Positions 45,343 to 55,280 of a stretch of 64,000 nucleotides of DNA are shown here, in pieces. Position 1 is the stretch's first letter, and each line of letters starts with the position of its first letter. Origin of the DNA: Brachyspira alvinipulli ATCC 51933 (lineage in GTDB: Bacteria; Spirochaetota; Brachyspiria; Brachyspirales; Brachyspiraceae); contig NZ_KI912405.1 in NCBI RefSeq assembly GCF_000518245.1, positions 183,116 to 247,115 on the forward strand, in the 5' to 3' direction. Made by a program: the position numbers and the translations under genes. Below the pieces are notes generated by a model, which did no database searches, was not told the DNA's origin, and saw only the letters and a list, made by a program, of their open reading frames with translations.

Positions 45343-46959
45343 TCAATATCTACTTGTAAAATTTGCTTTAAAATCAATACTAATATGTGTATAATTAGAC
45401 ATTATTGTAGAGCCAAAAATTATACTATTTGGATAACTCCAAGTTCTAAAAGGTATATCAAAATCTCTTAATATATCCTGAGATTTTGAAAGCTGTATTG
45501 TAAATATATAGTCAGGATTAATATCTTTATGAATTTCTGTTTTTATATAAGATTCTAAACTGTCAGAATCATAACTATTATCTATAACAGTTTCTATTGC
45601 CTTTTCATCTTCACTTACAAAATATACTCTATCTATAAAAGTATAGTAAAGAACATTTCCATTATTTAAATCATAAGAATATATAAAGTTATTATTATAT
45701 TTTCTTTCTGATTTATTCAAAGTCGGATATTTTTCAACTAAAGCCATTTCAAGTTTAGGCAATAAAGAATTATCATTTTCTATATTAAAAATAACAATAG
45801 GATAAACTAATTTTGAAACTTTTGATTCAATATATGCTATAGCCATTTCTCCATACAAATCATTAATAATACTTCCAAATGAATAAATATCATTCATCTT
45901 TGTAAATAAAGTATATATTTCAGATGCAAGCTCATTATCATGCTTAAATTTCAAATCATTATACATAAGAGGATACAAACCAGCCAAATATGATTTTAAA
46001 CCAAGATACATTATAGTATTTTCTTTGGACAAATAACTTTGAACATCTATTTTTCCATCTAAATTATATAATGAATATCTATCAGAACCGCCGTAATCAT
46101 AATTAATAAATATATCAGCAACCCCATTATCATCATACAGTTTGATATTTCCATATATAGAAGCTGTATTTTCAAAATATTTTAAAGGTGCAAATAATAT
46201 AGAACCTTCACATTTATTATAATCATACAAATTTTTATTGATATAAAAAGAAACATCTGGATTATATGAATTTTTAGCATCATTTAAAATTTCTATCTCA
46301 TTAAAATTGCTTGGTTTAGAATCAAAAAAATCTATCAATTTTTTTATATGATTATAATTCTTTGCCGCTATTAATATACCATTATAAAAGCTAAAAAATA
46401 TAAAAGGCCCGTTATTATCTAAAGCATATATTTTTGTACCATTATAATTAATTTTTTTTACATCATATGAATTATCATCTATAGTCAGCTGCTTTGGATT
46501 AAAAAAAGAATTAAATAAAAATGAATTAACTCTTCCTATATCAAACATATAGAATACTTCAGAATCATTCAAATTATTATTATATCCCCACAATAATATA
46601 GAAGCATTTCTTTTTAGTATAGAATTGGATAATAGTTTAACAAAAAAATTATTATTGTTTTTTAATTGATTAGCAAAAGCCTCAGCAGTTTTAATCATAA
46701 TAGAAAAATCATACATAGATTCATCATGCGATATTCTATAAGCATATATAGAATTAGCAAACTTTAAAATACTGCCATCTAAACTTTTAACGCTTGCATA
46801 TAAAATACTATCTTTTGGCATTTTTACTTCAGACATATCCTTTTTATGCAAACCATAAGGGAAATATCCAAATACAAAAACGGAAACTATTATGATAGCT
46901 AAAATAATAGATAATACAACTAACAGTTTAATCTGTCTTTGCCTTTTAATACTAACCAT
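45343..46959 (-). CDS. Membrane-anchored protein, unknown function (DUF3352-like look)
   Basis: 538 residues. One N-terminal membrane segment (LLVVLSIILAIIIVSVFVFG) follows a basic start MVSIKRQRQIK, so the body faces the periplasm. The body starts KMPKDSILYASVKSLDG and has many beta-like stretches and repeated aromatic residues, reminiscent of DUF3352, but I cannot be sure of that. No enzyme motif seen. It is upstream of the YkvA gene. A short leader (GGAG) precedes the ATG. Confidence 0.6.
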   Translation of the reverse strand: MVSIKRQRQIKLLVVLSIILAIIIVSVFVFGYFPYGLHKKDMSEVKMPKDSILYASVKSLDGSILKFANSIYAYRISHDESMYDFSIMIKTAEAFANQLKNNNNFFVKLLSNSILKRNASILLWGYNNNLNDSEVFYMFDIGRVNSFLFNSFFNPKQLTIDDNSYDVKKINYNGTKIYALDNNGPFIFFSFYNGILIAAKNYNHIKKLIDFFDSKPSNFNEIEILNDAKNSYNPDVSFYINKNLYDYNKCEGSILFAPLKYFENTASIYGNIKLYDDNGVADIFINYDYGGSDRYSLYNLDGKIDVQSYLSKENTIMYLGLKSYLAGLYPLMYNDLKFKHDNELASEIYTLFTKMNDIYSFGSIINDLYGEMAIAYIESKVSKLVYPIVIFNIENDNSLLPKLEMALVEKYPTLNKSERKYNNNFIYSYDLNNGNVLYYTFIDRVYFVSEDEKAIETVIDNSYDSDSLESYIKTEIHKDINPDYIFTIQLSKSQDILRDFDIPFRTWSYPNSIIFGSTIMSNYTHISIDFKANFTSRY

Positions 46960-47052
46960 AAAAAATTAATCTCCGTTTTATATATTATCTACTATCTTTT
47001 ATATATTATATTTTAATTATAATCTTCGTCAATATTTAAATATTATTGATAA

Positions 47053-47087
47053 TAAAAAACCGATTCAAGTAATTAACCTGAATCGGT
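47053..47087 (-). terminator. Terminator of the flavodiiron protein gene
   Basis: ACCGATTCA (47059-47067) pairs with TGAATCGGT (47079-47087); the minus strand then has a T run (A6 at 47054-47059). Confidence 0.85.
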
Positions 47088-47129
47088 CTTTATTGAGAAA
47101 AATATAAATGATAAAAATCTAATTAAAGA

Positions 47130-48344
47130 TTATTTATTTATAGATTCAACTATAGCGTCTACTAAAGCATCCATCTCACCAACATTAGCAGCTTTCATAG
47201 AAGAAGAGACAGAAACTTGAGCATCTAAAATTTCACATTGTTTCAAGTTGTTTTCAATAAATTCTTGCATTAAAGCACCAGACTTAGGAGCCCAAGAACC
47301 ATTTTCAATGATAGCAAACTTACGCTTTTGAACATTAAGAGCTTTCATATCATTCAAATAGTCATGCATTGGAGGATAAATATTAAGGTTGTAAGTAACA
47401 GAAGCTAATACAACATGGCTTAATTTGAAAGTATCAGAAATTAAGTAAGAAACATGAGTGCTTGATACGTCATGCATAGTTATATTAGTAATTCCTTTTT
47501 CAGCTAATTTACAAGCTAAAACACCAACCATATTTTCAGTGTTGCCATACATAGAAGCATATACAATTAATACACCTTTTTCTTCAGGCTCATAAGTGCT
47601 CCATTTATTGTATTTGTCAAGGATATAACCTAAATTGTTTCTCCAAACAGGTCCATGTAAAGGACAGAACATTTTAATTTTATCAATAATACCGCCAGCT
47701 TTTTTGAGTAGGTTTTGTACATGAGGGCCATATTTACCAACGATGTTAGTATAATATCTTCTAGCCTCATCTAACCAATCTCTGTCAAAGTTAACTTCAT
47801 CATTGAACAATCTTCCGTCTAAAGCAATGAAAGAACCGAAAGCGTCTGCAGAAAATAATACTCCATTAGTAGTATCAAAAGTAACCATAGCTTCTGGCCA
47901 GTGTACCATTTGAGCAGCAACGAAAGCAACTTCGTGTTTACCAAATTTTTTGCTGTCACCTTCTTTTACTTGTTCCTTTTTATCTTCAGGGATACTAAAA
48001 CCAAACTGATCCATAAACATGAAAGCTTTTTCAGTAGCTATAACTTTAGTTTCAGGGTGTCTGATTAAAACTTCATCTATAGAAGCAGCATGATCCGGCT
48101 CCATGTGGTTAATAACCATATAGTCAAGTTTTTTACCGTTTAAAACATATTCTAAGTTATCTAAGAATTGTCTGCAAACAGCCCAGTCAACAGTATCAAA
48201 AAGAACTGTTTTTTCATCTAAAAGAACATAAGAGTTATAAGAAACACCTCTAGTTAAAGGATGTACATTTTCAAATAAAGCCAAGCGATGTTCATTCGCT
48301 CCAACCCAATATAAATCTTCAGTAACTTTTCTAACACAATGCAT
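47130..48344 (-). CDS. fprA: Flavodiiron protein (oxygen / nitric oxide reductase)
   Basis: 404 residues from the ATG at 48344, which has GAGGAGG upstream; a TTG 15 nt earlier overlaps that site. It reduces O2 to water or NO to N2O using electrons from rubredoxin. The metallo-lactamase domain has the diiron ligands HMEPDH (H80, E82, D84, H85), VHWPEAMVTF, a DAFGSF with Asp and the late PLHGPVWRNN. The flavodoxin domain has VYASMYGNTENM. There is no own rubredoxin; the next upstream gene (fusion) carries one. Probably oxygen defence. Confidence 0.95.
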   Translation of the reverse strand: MHCVRKVTEDLYWVGANEHRLALFENVHPLTRGVSYNSYVLLDEKTVLFDTVDWAVCRQFLDNLEYVLNGKKLDYMVINHMEPDHAASIDEVLIRHPETKVIATEKAFMFMDQFGFSIPEDKKEQVKEGDSKKFGKHEVAFVAAQMVHWPEAMVTFDTTNGVLFSADAFGSFIALDGRLFNDEVNFDRDWLDEARRYYTNIVGKYGPHVQNLLKKAGGIIDKIKMFCPLHGPVWRNNLGYILDKYNKWSTYEPEEKGVLIVYASMYGNTENMVGVLACKLAEKGITNITMHDVSSTHVSYLISDTFKLSHVVLASVTYNLNIYPPMHDYLNDMKALNVQKRKFAIIENGSWAPKSGALMQEFIENNLKQCEILDAQVSVSSSMKAANVGEMDALVDAIVESINK

Positions 48345-48385
48345 TATTTTCCTCCTCAAAAAATTATTAATAATTAATTTATAAC

Positions 48386-50308
48386 TTAAGCCTTAATAAA
48401 GTTAGCTTTTTCTTCACTACATTCTGGACATACCCATTCTTCAGGAAGAGCTGTAAAGTCTGTACCTGGAGCTACTTCTGATTCTGGATCTCCGATTAAT
48501 GGATTATACTCATAACCGCAGCCAGTACATACATAGATTTTAGGTATCTCGATTGTTTTCTTAGGAGTAATCTTTTTCATTTTCTTGTATGGTATCTCTG
48601 CAGGTTTTTTAGCAGCTGTTCCGCCAAGAGCTTTAGTCAATAAAGGTAAAATCTCTAATACATCTCCAACTATACCGTAGTCAGCATTTTTGAAGATTTT
48701 AGCAGAAGATTTTTTGTTTATAGCAACTATAATAGAAGCATTTTTGATACCTTTTAAATGCTGATTAGCACCAGAAATACCGCAAGCTATATATAAGTTA
48801 CCATTGAATTTTTGACCTGACATACCAACATATCTTATAATAGGTAAATATTTCAACTCTTCAGCAACAGGGCGAGAACATCCTATAGCAGCACCAGCCG
48901 CTTTAGCTAAATCCTCAACTAATTTCATGTTTTCTTTAGCACCTATACCTTTACCAGCACTTACTACTCTTTCAGCATTAACAATAGGAGTATTAATATC
49001 AATACCCACAGAGAAGTCAATTCCATCTTTCTTAAGAGCAGCTACTAAAGCATCAACTTTATCTTGAACAGAACCTTCTTTGAAGATGATATTTCTTCTT
49101 TCACCAGTAATAGGACCTTTTTTAACCATAGGACCAGCAGCAGCAACAGGAGCTTTTGGCATTTTACCAAGTATAGCAGCGGAAATAACAACTTTTTGAA
49201 TTTCGCTTGTACCTTCATAAATAGTACAAATCTTAGCATCACGATAAGCTCTTTCTACTATATAAGCACCTTTAATATATCCGTTACCGCCATGGATTTG
49301 AAGTGCTTGATTTACAACTTCCAAACCTATTTCAGAAGCATATAATTTAGCCATTGCAGATTCAGTACCATAAGGTTCATGTCTATCTTTCATAGCAGCA
49401 GCACTGTATATAAGAAGTCTAGCAGCACGTAATTTAGTAGCCATATCAGCAAGTTTGAAAGCAATAGCTTGTTGCTGAGCAATAGGACGTCCAAACTGTA
49501 TTCTTTCTTTAGAATAAGCTACAGCAGCTTCATAAGCACCTTGAGCAATACCTAATGCTTGAGCAGCAATACCAATACGTCCTCCATCAAGAGTCTGCAT
49601 TGCAATTTTGAAACCTTGTCCTTCTTTACCAAGTAAGTTTTCTTTAGGAACTTTAACATTATCAAAAAGTAATTGAGCTGTAGCAGAAGCACGAATACCT
49701 AATTTGTCGTATTTTTCACCAAATTCAAAACCTTCCCAACCTTTTTCAACTATGAAAGCACTGATACCTCTAGTACCAATACCAGGAGTAGTAACAGCGA
49801 ATACTACATAAGTTTCAGCTTCAATAGAGTTAGTAATGAAGATTTTTTCACCATTTAATATATAATGATCTCCTCTTAGTTCAGCAGTAGTTTCAGTACC
49901 GCCTGCATCCGAACCTGCTTCAGGCTCAGTTAAACCGAAAGCACCTAATTTTCTGCCTTCAGCAAGAGGAACTAAATATTTTTTCTTTTGTTCTTCTGTA
50001 CCAAAAGCAAATATAGGATAACTACCTAAAGAACAATGAGCTGATAAAATTACTCCCATACTTCCATCTACTCTTGAAAGCTCTTCTACAGCTATAGCAT
50101 AAGCTATATTATCAAATCCTGCTCCGCCGTATTTTGTATCAAAAGGTAAACCCATAATATCTAATTTGGCTTTACCTAATTGCTTTACAGCTTCTGTTGG
50201 AAATTTACCTGTTTGATCGTGCTCATGGGCTATAGGTTTTACTACTTCTTCAGCCCAAGCTCTTATTTTAGCACGAAGTTGTTCATGCTGTTCAGTTGTT
50301 TTAAACAT
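48386..50308 (-). CDS. Acyl-CoA dehydrogenase - EtfA - rubredoxin fusion protein
   Basis: 640 residues in three parts. Residues 1-380 are an acyl-CoA dehydrogenase: GLTEPEAGSDAGGTETTAEL, GRIGIAAQALGIAQGAYEAA, and the catalytic Glu in CTIYEGTSEIQ. Residues about 415-565 are the FAD-binding half of EtfA (VVSAGKGIGAKENM, GNLYIACGISGANQHLKGI). Residues about 590-640 are a rubredoxin: YVCTGCGYEYNPLIGDP ... EEWVCPECSEEKANF. Thus electrons from an acyl-CoA pass through flavin to rubredoxin within one chain. It lies 41 bp upstream of the flavodiiron protein gene, the expected acceptor. Such fusions occur in some anaerobes, but I cannot cite a characterised one. EtfB is not in the window. Confidence 0.93.
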   Translation of the reverse strand: MFKTTEQHEQLRAKIRAWAEEVVKPIAHEHDQTGKFPTEAVKQLGKAKLDIMGLPFDTKYGGAGFDNIAYAIAVEELSRVDGSMGVILSAHCSLGSYPIFAFGTEEQKKKYLVPLAEGRKLGAFGLTEPEAGSDAGGTETTAELRGDHYILNGEKIFITNSIEAETYVVFAVTTPGIGTRGISAFIVEKGWEGFEFGEKYDKLGIRASATAQLLFDNVKVPKENLLGKEGQGFKIAMQTLDGGRIGIAAQALGIAQGAYEAAVAYSKERIQFGRPIAQQQAIAFKLADMATKLRAARLLIYSAAAMKDRHEPYGTESAMAKLYASEIGLEVVNQALQIHGGNGYIKGAYIVERAYRDAKICTIYEGTSEIQKVVISAAILGKMPKAPVAAAGPMVKKGPITGERRNIIFKEGSVQDKVDALVAALKKDGIDFSVGIDINTPIVNAERVVSAGKGIGAKENMKLVEDLAKAAGAAIGCSRPVAEELKYLPIIRYVGMSGQKFNGNLYIACGISGANQHLKGIKNASIIVAINKKSSAKIFKNADYGIVGDVLEILPLLTKALGGTAAKKPAEIPYKKMKKITPKKTIEIPKIYVCTGCGYEYNPLIGDPESEVAPGTDFTALPEEWVCPECSEEKANFIKA

Positions 50309-50352
50309 TTATCTCTCCTTATAACTTTATTTAATTTATAATGATTAATACC

Positions 50353-51699
50353 TTATTTGTTACTTCTTCTCCAAATTTTTGCTTTTTCAGCTTCTTTAAC
50401 TAATTCATCTCTTAAATCAGGATGAGCGATGGATATTAAAGCCTCTGCTCTCTGCCAAGTAGACAAACCTTTTAAATTAATTTTACCATATTCAGTTACT
50501 ACATAATGAGTATTGGCTCTAGTATCTGTAACAACTGTACCATTAGCAAAACTTGGAACTATTCTTGATTTTAATTGTCCGTCTTTCCCTGTTATAGTAG
50601 ATGATAAACAAATGAAGCTTTTTCCGCCTTTAGATAAATAAGCACCTAACACAAAGTCTAATTGTCCGCCTGCTCCGCTTATATGTTTAAATCCTGTAGA
50701 TTCAGCACTTACTTGCCCAAATAAGTCTATTTCTACAGCATTATTTATTGACATAAAATTATCTATAGAAGATATTACTCTTATATCATTAGTATAATCT
50801 ACAGGAGCAGACATACATTCTGGATTATTATCTATATAGTCATACAATTTCTTAGTACCGGCACCGAATGCATAAGTTTGTTTGTATTTGTCTATATTCT
50901 TTTTAGAACCTGTAATTTTTCCAGCTAAAGACATATCAACAAAAGCATCAACATACATTTCTGTATGAACTCCTAAATCTTTTAAATCAGATTCAGCTAT
51001 TAAAGAACCTACTGCATTAGGCATACCACCTATACCTAATTGTAAACATGCCCCATTAGGAATTTCTTCTACTATGAGTTTAGCTACTGTTTTATCTACT
51101 TCTGTAACTCCTACAGAAGGCATTTCTTTTATAGCAGGATTCTGACCTTCAACTATCATATCAACTTGATTAATATGTATAGCTTCTCCTCCTGTATGAG
51201 ATGCTCCTAAACATCTAGGCATACTTTTATTAACTTCTACAATAACACATTTACATCTTTCTATCATAGCCTGCATATGTGAAGCATTAGGTCCAAAGTT
51301 AAAATATCCGTTTTCATCCATTTCTGATACTTGGAACATTGCTACATCTATACCAAAAGGCAAATCTCTATAATATCTTGGCATTTCAGAATAACGTATA
51401 GGGTCATAAAAACAAAATCCTTTATCTACAGCTTTTCTTTCTAATCCAGACATATGCCATGAATTCCATGTAATATGTTTAGCAACATCTTCTACTTTAA
51501 ATATTTCAGGTTCCCAAAATAATATTCCTCCTCTAAAATTAAGATCATATAATTCTGGAAGTCTCCTAGCCAATGCTTTATCTAATTCTATAGGAGTAGC
51601 AGCTACCCATCCATAATCAACCCAGTCTCCTGATTTTACAACCTTTACTGCTTCATCTGGAGTAGTTAATTTCTCTTGATAAATCTTTTTAAAATCCAT
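50353..51699 (-). CDS. Acyl-CoA:acetate CoA-transferase (butyryl-CoA type)
   Basis: 448 residues from the ATG at 51699 (GGGGAG, 6 nt); a longer frame to 51774 is rejected. It belongs to the acetyl-CoA hydrolase/transferase family, moving CoA between acetate and butyryl-CoA or a related acyl-Co[34 protein letters not shown] and [25 protein letters not shown] are typical of But/Cat2-type enzymes. Next to an acyl-CoA dehydrogenase fusion it fits butyrate formation. Substrate is inferred. Confidence 0.88.
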   Translation of the reverse strand: MDFKKIYQEKLTTPDEAVKVVKSGDWVDYGWVAATPIELDKALARRLPELYDLNFRGGILFWEPEIFKVEDVAKHITWNSWHMSGLERKAVDKGFCFYDPIRYSEMPRYYRDLPFGIDVAMFQVSEMDENGYFNFGPNASHMQAMIERCKCVIVEVNKSMPRCLGASHTGGEAIHINQVDMIVEGQNPAIKEMPSVGVTEVDKTVAKLIVEEIPNGACLQLGIGGMPNAVGSLIAESDLKDLGVHTEMYVDAFVDMSLAGKITGSKKNIDKYKQTYAFGAGTKKLYDYIDNNPECMSAPVDYTNDIRVISSIDNFMSINNAVEIDLFGQVSAESTGFKHISGAGGQLDFVLGAYLSKGGKSFICLSSTITGKDGQLKSRIVPSFANGTVVTDTRANTHYVVTEYGKINLKGLSTWQRAEALISIAHPDLRDELVKEAEKAKIWRRSNK

Positions 51700-51917
51700 A
51701 AAAAACTCCCCGCTTGTAAAATTAATAGTTATTTTAATATACTCTAGTATAGTAAAATAAATTAGTATTGTCAATTAATTTTTACTCTATGTTTGTTTTT
51801 TTCCGGTTTTTAAATCATAAAAATAAAACACAATAAAATCATTATATATACTTAATAATATACATTAAATTGAGAATTAAAAATATTAAATATCAATTTA
51901 AATAAAATAATATTATA

Positions 51918-51946
51918 TTGACTTTTAATATAATTTTAAATATAAT
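51918..51946 (+). promoter_or_regulatory. Promoter of the first oppA gene
   Basis: TTGACT (51918-51923), 17 bp, TATAAT (51941-51946), about 35 bp before the ATG at 51982. No operator-like palindrome seen. Confidence 0.65.
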
Positions 51947-51981
51947 TAAAATAGTTCTATTTTTTCGGAGATAAGAAATTT

Positions 51982-53586
51982 ATGAAAAAAATCTTGATAT
52001 GTATATTAATTATTTTTATTATTTCATGCAACAATAAGAACAACATCAATAAAATAGATCCTTATAAAGATATCATTGTTAATATTGGAAGCGATCCCAA
52101 TACTATAGACCCAACCTTAAATTCAACAGGAGCAGTAACAACATACATACTTCATAATTTTGAAGGTTTAACAAAAATGGATATAAATAATAATATACAG
52201 CCAGGAATAGCCGAAAAATGGGAAATATCTGATGATGGACTTACATATACATTTCATTTAAGAACAAATGCTAAATGGTCTGATGGAAAACCGGTAACTG
52301 CTAATGATTTTCAATATAGCTGGAGAAGAGCAGCAAATCCTAGTACTAGAGCTTCATACGGTTATATGATGGAAATAATTAAAAATGCCAAAAAAATAAA
52401 TATAGGACTTATGGATGTTACAAATTTAGCAGCTTATGTAATTGATGATTACACTCTACAAGTTGTATTAGAAGCTCCTTCTATTTACTTTTTAGACTTT
52501 TTAAGCTCCTCAGGTATATTTATGCCATTAAGAAAAGATATAATAGATGAATATGGATATAAATGGGCAGAAAATATTGATACATACATATGTAATGGAC
52601 AATATATAATTAAAGAGAGGGTAATTGGTGAAAAAATTGTAATGGAAGAAAATCCGTACTATTATGATAAGGATGAGATTGTAGCTAAAAGAATAACCTT
52701 TATATCAAGTGCAAATGTAGCAGATATAAGAGATAAATTATTAAATGGAGAAGTACATTTTTCTTCAATAGAGCCCCATAAGGATGATATAAATTATCTT
52801 ATGAGTAATGGGTATATAGTAAACAATGAAGCTATAGGTACGCATTATTTAGAATTAAATATTACAAATTCGGCATTAAAAAACAAAATGGTTAGACAGG
52901 CCTTGGCATTGGCAATAGATAGGAAATTTATATCTGATAATGTTCTTAAAGGTCAAATACCTGCAGGTGCTTTTGTACCGCCTGCTATAAAAGGTAAAAA
53001 ACAGTCATTCAGAGTTGAATCGAGCAATTATATAGATTTGGATAATTATGAAAATAATGTAATTAAAGCTAAAGAATTAATGGCCAAAGCAGGATATAAA
53101 AATGGAGAAAATTATCCTACTTTAGAAATGAAAGTATCTCCCGGAACATTTTATGAACTTGGAAAAGCCATACAAACAATGTGGAAAGATAATCTAAATA
53201 TTAATGTCCGCCTAATAGAAGAAGAATTTCCTGTAACATTAATTGCATTAACAAAAAAGAAATATCAAATTGCAAGAATGGGATGGACTGGAGATTATTA
53301 TGACCCTATGACTATGCTTGATATTATGTTAAGCTATGGAGGAGTAAATCATTCCGGATTTTCTAATGCTCAGTATGACAAACTAATAAATGAAGCTAAA
53401 ACTACTCATAATAACAATTTAAGAATAGAATATATGAAACAAGCTGAAGCAATATTAATGGATGAAATGCCTATAATACCGTTATATTATAAATCAAATT
53501 ATCTTATGGTTAGTCCAAAATTAAAAGATTTTGTTATAAACTCTATTGGAAGGTATAGATTTAATTATTGCTACATAGAAAAATAA
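51982..53586 (+). CDS. oppA: Oligopeptide-binding lipoprotein OppA, copy 1
   Basis: 534 residues with a lipobox IIFIISC (Cys16). An extracytoplasmic solute-binding protein family 5 member: DPNTIDPTLNSTGAVTTYIL, ISDDGLTYTFHLRTNAKWSDGKPVTANDF, and late LKDFVINSIGRYRFNYCYIE. Probably binds peptides for an Opp ABC transporter whose permease and ATPase genes are not in the window. Followed by two paralogues on the same strand. RBS CGGAGA. Confidence 0.93.
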   Translation: MKKILICILIIFIISCNNKNNINKIDPYKDIIVNIGSDPNTIDPTLNSTGAVTTYILHNFEGLTKMDINNNIQPGIAEKWEISDDGLTYTFHLRTNAKWSDGKPVTANDFQYSWRRAANPSTRASYGYMMEIIKNAKKINIGLMDVTNLAAYVIDDYTLQVVLEAPSIYFLDFLSSSGIFMPLRKDIIDEYGYKWAENIDTYICNGQYIIKERVIGEKIVMEENPYYYDKDEIVAKRITFISSANVADIRDKLLNGEVHFSSIEPHKDDINYLMSNGYIVNNEAIGTHYLELNITNSALKNKMVRQALALAIDRKFISDNVLKGQIPAGAFVPPAIKGKKQSFRVESSNYIDLDNYENNVIKAKELMAKAGYKNGENYPTLEMKVSPGTFYELGKAIQTMWKDNLNINVRLIEEEFPVTLIALTKKKYQIARMGWTGDYYDPMTMLDIMLSYGGVNHSGFSNAQYDKLINEAKTTHNNNLRIEYMKQAEAILMDEMPIIPLYYKSNYLMVSPKLKDFVINSIGRYRFNYCYIEK

Positions 53587-53611
53587 TCAAAATTTTAAAG
53601 GTTTAATACAA

Positions 53612-55219
53612 ATGAAAAATATAATATCATTATTAATTATTATATTTGCAGTAATATCATGCAATGCGAATAATAATATACAAAATAATAATAAATCTGG
53701 AGAAATATCAATAAATCTTGGAGGAGAACCAAGAACTTTAGACCCTACTCTCAATTCATTAAGTTTCGGATCTATTTATATGATTCACTTTTTTGAAGGT
53801 TTAACTAAAAAAGATAATAAAGATAATGTAGTACCCTGTATGGCAGAAAGCTGGGATATATCGGAAGATGGTTTAATATACACATTTCATATAAGAACAA
53901 ATGCCAAATGGTCAGACGGAAAATCTGTAACAGCAAATGATTTTGAATATGCATTAAAAAGAGCCGTTGATCCAAAAACTGCCGCAGCATATTCTTATAT
54001 GTTAAGCATTATAAAAAATGCAAGTTCAATATTAATCGGAAAAATATCTCCTGAAGAATTACAAGTAAAATCTATAGATGATTATACACTTGAAATAACA
54101 TTAGAAAACCCTACCCCATATTTTTTAGAATACATATCAGTAAGCAGCCCTTATTTTCCTGTAAGAAAGGATATTATAGAAAAATATGGTGATGAATGGA
54201 CTAAAAATCCGGAAACTTATATAGTTAACGGCGCGTATGTTATGACAGAAAGAAAAACTGATGAAAAAATAGTTATGGAAATTAACACAAACTATTATGA
54301 TAAAGATTCTATAATAGCTAAAAAAATAAATGTTCTTATAATGGATGATTCCAATACAGCATTAGCTGCTATGAAATCAGGAGATTTGCAGTTTTCAGTT
54401 ATAGAAGCTCCTATGGGTGAAATACCTGCTTTAATAAAAGAAAATTTTATACTGCAGGAACCAGCCTTTGGAATATACTTCTTAGAAATCAATTCAGCTA
54501 AAGGAGTATTGACAAATCAAAATGTAAGAAAAGCATTGTCTCTTGCATTTGACAGAAAATATATTATATCTAATGTAACAAAAATGAATCAAATACCTGC
54601 TGGTGCTTTTGTGCCTCCAAATATGAGCGATTATAATGGGGATTTTAGAGGAAATGGTGGAAATTATATAGATTATAATAATTATGAAGAAAATATTAAA
54701 AAAGCTAAGCAATTAATGGAAGAAGCAGGATATACAAACGGAGAAAATTTCCCTGTATTAGAAATAAGAACTACACCTGGATATTTTACTATTATATGCG
54801 AAGCTATGCAGGATATGTATAAAGAAAATTTAGGTATAGATATTATTATAAAATCTGAAGAATACAATGTTACATATCAAGCTATGGTTGAAAAAGATTA
54901 TGATTTAGCTAGAACCGGATGGACTGCTGATTACAGCGATCCTATGGCTATGCTTAACTTTTTTTCTAAATTTAGTTCTATGAATCATAGCGGATTTTAT
55001 AATGAAAAATATAATAATTTAATAGAAACTGCATCAAAAACTAATAATCAGGAAATAAGAATGAAAGCTCTTCATGAAGCAGAAGACATACTATTTGATT
55101 ATATGCCTATTATACCAATAATTTATAGAATGGATCCTTTTATGATAAGTCCGAAATTAAAAGGGGCAATATTCAATCCATTAGGAAGATACAGATTTCA
55201 TTATTCATACTTAGAATAG
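53612..55219 (+). CDS. oppA: Oligopeptide-binding lipoprotein OppA, copy 2
   Basis: 535 residues; lipobox VISC (Cys17). GEPRTLDPTLNSLSFGS and ISEDGLIYTFHIRTNAKWSDGKSVTANDFEYAL align with copy 1. RTGWTADYSDPMAMLNFFSKFSSMNHSGF is the C-lobe peptide site. It is 25 bp after copy 1, so co-transcribed. By eye copies 2 and 3 are closer to each other than to copy 1 in the ETPEN-like region EITLENPTPYFLE. Different peptide preferences are likely. Confidence 0.93.
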   Translation: MKNIISLLIIIFAVISCNANNNIQNNNKSGEISINLGGEPRTLDPTLNSLSFGSIYMIHFFEGLTKKDNKDNVVPCMAESWDISEDGLIYTFHIRTNAKWSDGKSVTANDFEYALKRAVDPKTAAAYSYMLSIIKNASSILIGKISPEELQVKSIDDYTLEITLENPTPYFLEYISVSSPYFPVRKDIIEKYGDEWTKNPETYIVNGAYVMTERKTDEKIVMEINTNYYDKDSIIAKKINVLIMDDSNTALAAMKSGDLQFSVIEAPMGEIPALIKENFILQEPAFGIYFLEINSAKGVLTNQNVRKALSLAFDRKYIISNVTKMNQIPAGAFVPPNMSDYNGDFRGNGGNYIDYNNYEENIKKAKQLMEEAGYTNGENFPVLEIRTTPGYFTIICEAMQDMYKENLGIDIIIKSEEYNVTYQAMVEKDYDLARTGWTADYSDPMAMLNFFSKFSSMNHSGFYNEKYNNLIETASKTNNQEIRMKALHEAEDILFDYMPIIPIIYRMDPFMISPKLKGAIFNPLGRYRFHYSYLE

Positions 55220-55280
55220 AATATTGTACTTTTTAAAATTATGTACTATACTATAATTACTATATGATAGGAGATAGGCA

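Noticed and set aside
45294..45377. Longer N-terminus of the YkvA protein
   Set aside because: It would overlap the next gene and has no ribosome site; AGAGGA precedes the ATG at 45293.
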